A stretch of 20,330 nucleotides of DNA from Vulcanimicrobiota bacterium (GTDB taxonomy: Bacteria > Vulcanimicrobiota > Vulcanimicrobiia > Vulcanimicrobiales > Vulcanimicrobiaceae), in assembly GCA_003133185.1 (NCBI GenBank), contig PKWF01000258.1:8402-28731 (forward strand), written 5' to 3'. The stretch's first letter is position 1, and each line of letters begins with the position of its first letter. Positions 17,495-20,330 of this stretch are shown here, one piece after another. The notes beneath the pieces were generated by a model, which searched no databases, had not been told where the DNA came from, and was given only the letters and a program-made list of their open reading frames with translations. Position numbers and translations under genes: made by a program.

Positions 17495-17511
17495 GGAGGA
17501 GCGCTCCTCCT
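17494..17511. repeat. Perfect 18-bp palindrome after the Skp-like gene
   Basis: AGGAGGAGC is followed directly by its reverse complement GCTCCTCCT, starting at the last base of the stop codon. As RNA it would form a seven-pair stem with a GCGC loop. There is no T-run, so it is not a standard terminator. The left arm contains AGGAGG but no start codon follows at usable distance. It may be a 3'-end-protecting hairpin or an operator. Confidence 0.5.
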
Positions 17512-17573
17512 GCCCTCGGTCGAGGCGGGCGCGAAACATCTGCGGCGCCGCCCCGTAGATGGAGCGACGACCG

Positions 17574-17581
17574 AAGGAGGT
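17574..17581 (+). promoter_or_regulatory. Consensus ribosome-binding site for the S41 protease signal-peptide frame
   Basis: AAGGAGGT, a full Shine-Dalgarno match, lies three bases before ATG 17585. No such site precedes the in-frame start of the protease body at 17652, so this site decides that translation was meant to begin at 17585. Confidence 0.7.
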
Positions 17582-17584
17582 CCG

Positions 17585-17686
17585 ATGGTACGCTTTGATA
17601 ACTCGCGGGCGCGCCTCGCCCGCGTCGCCTTGAGCGTGGGCACTCGTCGCGATGACGACGGCGACGGCGACGGCTCGTCCGACTGA
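17585..17686 (+). pseudogene. Signal-peptide segment of the S41 protease, out of frame (or a 33-residue ORF)
   Basis: ATG 17585 with the consensus ribosome-binding site opens a frame reading MVRFDNSRARLARVALSV, a basic n-region leading into a hydrophobic core. It then turns into an acidic tail (RRDDDGDGDGSSD) and stops at 17686. Removing one G from the GGG at 17638-17640 joins it to the protease frame and completes a signal peptide (VALSVALVAMTTATA). It is therefore most likely the true N terminus of the next gene, separated by a one-base frameshift. An independent acidic small protein is the alternative. Confidence 0.6.
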
Positions 17687-19346
17687 TAACTTCACCTCGA
17701 CGTTGAGGTCGGCTCAGAAGGCGTACGATCGCCAAGAATACCATCTGGCGGCGCTCCTCTACGAAGTCGTCGTCCGCGATAATCCGGTAAACCCCGATTA
17801 TTGGCGAAGCTTGGCGGCTGCCCATTATCTGGCCGGTGAGTATCGGGAATCGATCCCAGCATACGAGATGGCGCTACAGCTTCGCCAAGATCAACCCGCC
17901 GCCATCGCGTACTTTCTCGCACGGGCGTACGCGAAGGCAGGCGATGCCGCCTCGGGAATGCGGTGGCTGCGCCAGGCAATGCAGTGGGGCTACGCTAATT
18001 TGGAAGACGCGCGCAGCGACGATGGTTTGAGTTCGCTGCGCAACCAGCCCGGCTTCAACGATCTTCTCGGCATCGTGGACGCGGCGCGCATGACGCGCGC
18101 ACAGGGCTGGCGCTACGATCTCGCGTTTCTCGCGCGATGGGCGAAAGCGAAGGCTTATCACCCGTTTCGCACCGAGACCGGTGACCGGCTGGTGTCGAAC
18201 GCCATCTATACCGAGCCGGAGTTCGACGCCCAGGTGCGGCTCTTGAATCGCGACATTCCCTCGATGTCGGATGTCGAAATTGAACTTGCCATGATGCGCT
18301 TGCTTCAGAGCTTGGGCGACGGGCACACCGAACTCGGGGGAGGACCGCGCCCAGAGTACGCTCGGACGTTGCCCTTGAAGTTTGAACGTTTCCAGGAGGG
18401 CCTGTTCGTCACGGCCGTCGATCCCGCGTATCGCAGCCTCTTAGGAGCGCAAGTGCTCGAGATGGACAACCACGGCATCGCCGGGATAATGGCGTTGGCT
18501 GCACCCTATATCAGCCGAGACAACGATTACTGGCTGAGCGCGATCGAACCGTACCGCTTGCGTGCCATTCCGTTTCTGCATGCCTTGGGTATGACGACAT
18601 TTGACGATCGCGTTAGGCTCCGCGTCAGGAGCCTCGACGGGCGGCTAAGCGATGTCTCGGTCCGCACCACGCTCGATCATCCAGACATCTGGAACGACTT
18701 ACCGAGCCCACAAGGTTGGATCAACCTCTACGAAGTGTTGGCGAAGTCACCGCCATCGTATCTAACGCATACGAACCAACCTTACTGGTTTACGTACGAT
18801 CCCTCGCAGAAGGTCGTGTACTTTCAATATAACAAAATCGTCAACGCCTCCACGGAGGGCATAGCTGCCTTCGCGGCGCGCCTGGGCAGCTTTCTAGCCT
18901 CGCACGACGTCGACAAGCTTGTCATCGATATGCGATGGAACAACGGTGGCGACACGTTCTTAAATCAGCCGCTGTTGCGCATGGTAGCGAACGCGGCGGT
19001 GAATCGCCCCGGTCATCTCTTTATCATCATTGGATCGCGCACGTTTTCTGCAGGCGTCAACGCGGCGGCCTATTTCCAACGCGACACGCATGCGCTTTTC
19101 GTGGGAGAGCCGACCGGCGGAAAGCCGAATTCGCCAGGCGACGAAACGTTCTTTACGCTGCCGTACAGCAAGATTGCCGTAAACTTCTCGCACGTGTATT
19201 GGGAGAGCGGATGGCCGTATGACGCTCGATGGTCGATATCCCCCGACATCTACACGCCGCGAACTTTCGCGCAGTACCTCGCCGGCGACGATCCGGCGAT
19301 GGATGCCGTGCTTGGGCTGGCGGACGAATTGACTGGTCAGACCTAG
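17652..19346 (+). CDS. TPR-containing S41 family peptidase, probably exported
   Basis: As read the product has 564 residues; with the upstream segment joined it would have about 586 and a signal peptide. Residues ~15-110 are TPR-like helical pairs (AYDRQEYHLAALLYEVVVRD, YRESIPAYEMALQL). The S41 protease part shows LLQSLGDGHTELGGG (DGHT 223-226), LVIDMRWNNGGDTF (about 423-436), the nucleophile region GSRTFSAG with Ser466, and GEPTGGKPNSPGD with Lys491, giving the Ser-Lys pair of C-terminal processing/tricorn-like peptidases. A PDZ domain is not obvious; residues ~240-340 are beta-rich. The start at 17652 is the first ATG in frame but has no Shine-Dalgarno and begins inside what looks like a signal peptide. 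The substrate is unknown. It follows the Skp-like gene by 90 bp to ATG 17585 and may share its transcript. Confidence 0.87.
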   Translation: MTTATATARPTDNFTSTLRSAQKAYDRQEYHLAALLYEVVVRDNPVNPDYWRSLAAAHYLAGEYRESIPAYEMALQLRQDQPAAIAYFLARAYAKAGDAASGMRWLRQAMQWGYANLEDARSDDGLSSLRNQPGFNDLLGIVDAARMTRAQGWRYDLAFLARWAKAKAYHPFRTETGDRLVSNAIYTEPEFDAQVRLLNRDIPSMSDVEIELAMMRLLQSLGDGHTELGGGPRPEYARTLPLKFERFQEGLFVTAVDPAYRSLLGAQVLEMDNHGIAGIMALAAPYISRDNDYWLSAIEPYRLRAIPFLHALGMTTFDDRVRLRVRSLDGRLSDVSVRTTLDHPDIWNDLPSPQGWINLYEVLAKSPPSYLTHTNQPYWFTYDPSQKVVYFQYNKIVNASTEGIAAFAARLGSFLASHDVDKLVIDMRWNNGGDTFLNQPLLRMVANAAVNRPGHLFIIIGSRTFSAGVNAAAYFQRDTHALFVGEPTGGKPNSPGDETFFTLPYSKIAVNFSHVYWESGWPYDARWSISPDIYTPRTFAQYLAGDDPAMDAVLGLADELTGQT

Positions 19347-19360
19347 AGCATCCGGAACGG

Positions 19361-19534
19361 TTAAGGCTCGCGCGAGATTTTCTCGAGTGCCTCGGCGGCG
19401 TAGCGCCTGCGCCGCCGCCCTTCCTCAGATGCGTGAAGGAACTCGATTTCTACCTGTGAGTCAGGATGCACGGCGGTGACGATCGCTTCCTCGTCCTCGC
19501 CCCTCACGACGACATGATCACCGAGCCGAATCAC
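19361..19534 (-). CDS. Small KOW/SH3-like protein, 57 residues
   Basis: A short GTG-start frame encodes 57 residues: IRLGDHVVVRGEDEEAIVTA, VHPDSQVEIEFLH and a basic/acidic tail (EEGRRRRRYAAEALEKIS). The GD-x-V-x-V turn followed by two strands is typical of KOW/SH3-like small barrels, often nucleic-acid or protein binders; this is a pattern call, not a family match. GGAG (minus strand, 19542-19545) lies seven bases before the GTG. A second site, AGGAG (19553-19557), precedes ATG at 19547, which opens a nine-codon frame (MELYGDSAR) overlapping the start; one base fewer there would fuse it to this gene. The gene converges with the S41 protease, 14 bp between stops, and lies 88 bp downstream of the other minus-strand gene. 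Confidence 0.55.
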   Translation of the reverse strand: MIRLGDHVVVRGEDEEAIVTAVHPDSQVEIEFLHASEEGRRRRRYAAEALEKISREP

Positions 19535-19622
19535 CGTACAACTCCATAACGTCTCCTAAGTAAGGCTTGCTGGCTCAACGGTACCCGAGAATGGCTACTT
19601 TTGGCAATGGCCGACGGCGGGA

Positions 19623-19883
19623 CTAATGTTTCAGTGCTTCTCGGAGGCGTACTAGGTGATCGAGCACGGCGCACAGGTCGTCACGGTCAAACGTGCTTAG
19701 CAGCATTTGGGTGACGCGCGAGATATCGAGGATCCCAGGCTCGGTTCCGGCGCGGCCAAGTCCCTCAGGATCGCGAAAGCCTTTTTCGTCTAAACTGAGT
19801 GTGGCGGCTTGGGCCCAAGTCCAGGGCTCCTTCTGCAAACCACTCTTAATCTCGACTGTAGCGTTCAGATCGCTCGTACCCAT
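19623..19883 (-). CDS. Small hypothetical protein, 86 residues
   Basis: I do not recognise a family. The product begins MGTSDLNATVEIKSGLQ, has a Trp-containing segment (KEPWTWAQAATLSLDEKGF) and ends with a helical region (ISRVTQMLLSTFDRDDLCAV, then LDHLVRLREALKH). There is no signal peptide or membrane segment. The frame opens at 19916, but ATG 19883 has AAGGAGG (minus strand, 19889-19895) five bases upstream and is the clear start. It is divergent from the alcohol dehydrogenase gene and may be co-transcribed with the 57-residue gene downstream. Confidence 0.7.
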   Translation of the reverse strand: MGTSDLNATVEIKSGLQKEPWTWAQAATLSLDEKGFRDPEGLGRAGTEPGILDISRVTQMLLSTFDRDDLCAVLDHLVRLREALKH

Positions 19884-19925
19884 ATTGGCCTCCTTGGAAG
19901 GGTGTGGAATGTGCATATATTGTGC

Positions 19926-19938
19926 GTATTCTGAATAC
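19926..19938. promoter_or_regulatory. Palindrome GTATTC-T-GAATAC in a divergent promoter region
   Basis: A 13-bp perfect palindrome with one central base lies in the 145-bp gap between the 86-residue gene (-) and the alcohol dehydrogenase (+). The position suits an operator for a dimeric regulator of either gene. Only one copy is seen, so it may be chance. An AT-rich piece (ATATAT, 19915-19920) beside it may belong to the minus-strand promoter. Confidence 0.35.
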
Positions 19939-20028
19939 CTGCGTCACCCTGTTGCAACGGGCGTCGAAGGAGTAGGATTGCGGGGCCGCGCAGAGCCGAC
20001 TTTGAAATCAAAACAAGGGAGAGATTTG

Positions 20029-20330
20029 ATGCAGGCAGTGGTACTCACGAGCCCCCGGCAGATTAGCATTGAAGAGATCGCCGAGCCGCAACTCCAGGCT
20101 ACTTCCGACGTGCTAATGCGGTTATCATCCACCGCGATTTGCGGCACCGACCTGCATATTTACGAAGGGCGCCTCGGTTGCGGCGAGCGGATGGTGATCG
20201 GCCACGAAGCGCTTGGCGTCGTCGAGGGTGTTGGGAGCGAAGTCGTGAACGTGCGGGTCGGCGACCGCGTCACCGTGCCTACGCATATTTGCTGCGGCTT
20301 CTGCCCCAACTGCGTACACGGCTATTCGGC
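20029..20330 (+). CDS. Zinc-dependent alcohol dehydrogenase, 3' end outside window
   Basis: The first 100 residues of a medium-chain (GroES-fold) dehydrogenase are present and the frame runs off the right edge. Visible motifs: SSTAICGTDLHIYEG with catalytic-zinc Cys38, VIGHEALGVVEGVGSEV with His59-Glu60, GDRVTVP, and the start of the structural-zinc loop ICCGFCPNCVHG (Cys88/89, 92, 95). Family members oxidise alcohols or hydroxy compounds with NAD(P); the start resembles glutathione-independent formaldehyde dehydrogenase/threonine dehydrogenase-like proteins, but the substrate cannot be fixed from this part. ATG 20029 has GGAG (20018-20021) seven bases upstream. A possible promoter (TTGCAA 19952-19957, TAGGAT 19973-19978, spacer 15) is weak. 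Confidence 0.9.
   Translation, partial: MQAVVLTSPRQISIEEIAEPQLQATSDVLMRLSSTAICGTDLHIYEGRLGCGERMVIGHEALGVVEGVGSEVVNVRVGDRVTVPTHICCGFCPNCVHGYS

Noticed and set aside
17655..17680. GCGACG hexanucleotide run as a phase-variation repeat
   Set aside because: Only about three copies, a unit of six keeps frame, so it cannot switch frame by itself.

Overview
The window looks like chromosomal DNA of a high-GC, diderm (two-membrane) bacterium. TamB, an OmpH/Skp-like periplasmic protein and three predicted lipoproteins indicate an outer membrane. SpoIIE/RsbW-type partner-switching regulators and small lipoproteins resembling beta-propellers are also present. This mix would suit an uncultured lineage such as Candidatus Eremiobacterota (WPS-2), but that placement is inference; no rRNA or marker gene is present. 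There is no tRNA, CRISPR array, insertion sequence or phage gene.

Layout. (1) 2-1759 (+): 3' part of a PAS-GAF-SpoIIE phosphatase-HATPase regulator, cut by the left edge. (2) 1688-5275 (-): large RecB-nuclease / DEDD-exonuclease / SF1-helicase fusion (TM0106 type), overlapping the regulator tail to tail. (3) 5344-8259 (+): compact operon of an MFS transporter, a phosphoesterase lipoprotein and an RsbW-like ATPase. (4) 8260-8710: no intact gene, but possible remains of a decayed one. (5) 8711-10838 (+): tight operon of a DsbA/ScsC-like lipoprotein, a small helical protein and a propeller-like lipoprotein. (6) 10863-11273 (-) and 11420-11614 (+): divergent small genes, a PUA/EVE-like protein and an Sm/SH3-like protein. 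(7) 11712-17494 (+): TamB translationally coupled to an unusually long OmpH/Skp-like protein. (8) 17585-19346 (+): TPR-S41 protease whose ribosome-binding site and signal peptide lie in a different frame from the body, an apparent one-base frameshift. (9) 19361-19534 and 19623-19883 (-): two small genes. (10) 20029-right edge (+): start of a zinc-dependent alcohol dehydrogenase.

Much of the window concerns the cell envelope: TamB with its Skp-like partner, the exported S41 protease, the lipid-anchored thiol oxidoreductase and phosphoesterase, and the propeller lipoprotein. Two separate partner-switching ATPase domains suggest regulation of stress sigma factors or related targets. The most interesting items are the TamB/long-Skp pair, the split signal peptide of the S41 protease, the possible pseudogene before the DsbA operon, and two small genes (57 and 64 residues) with good ribosome-binding sites.
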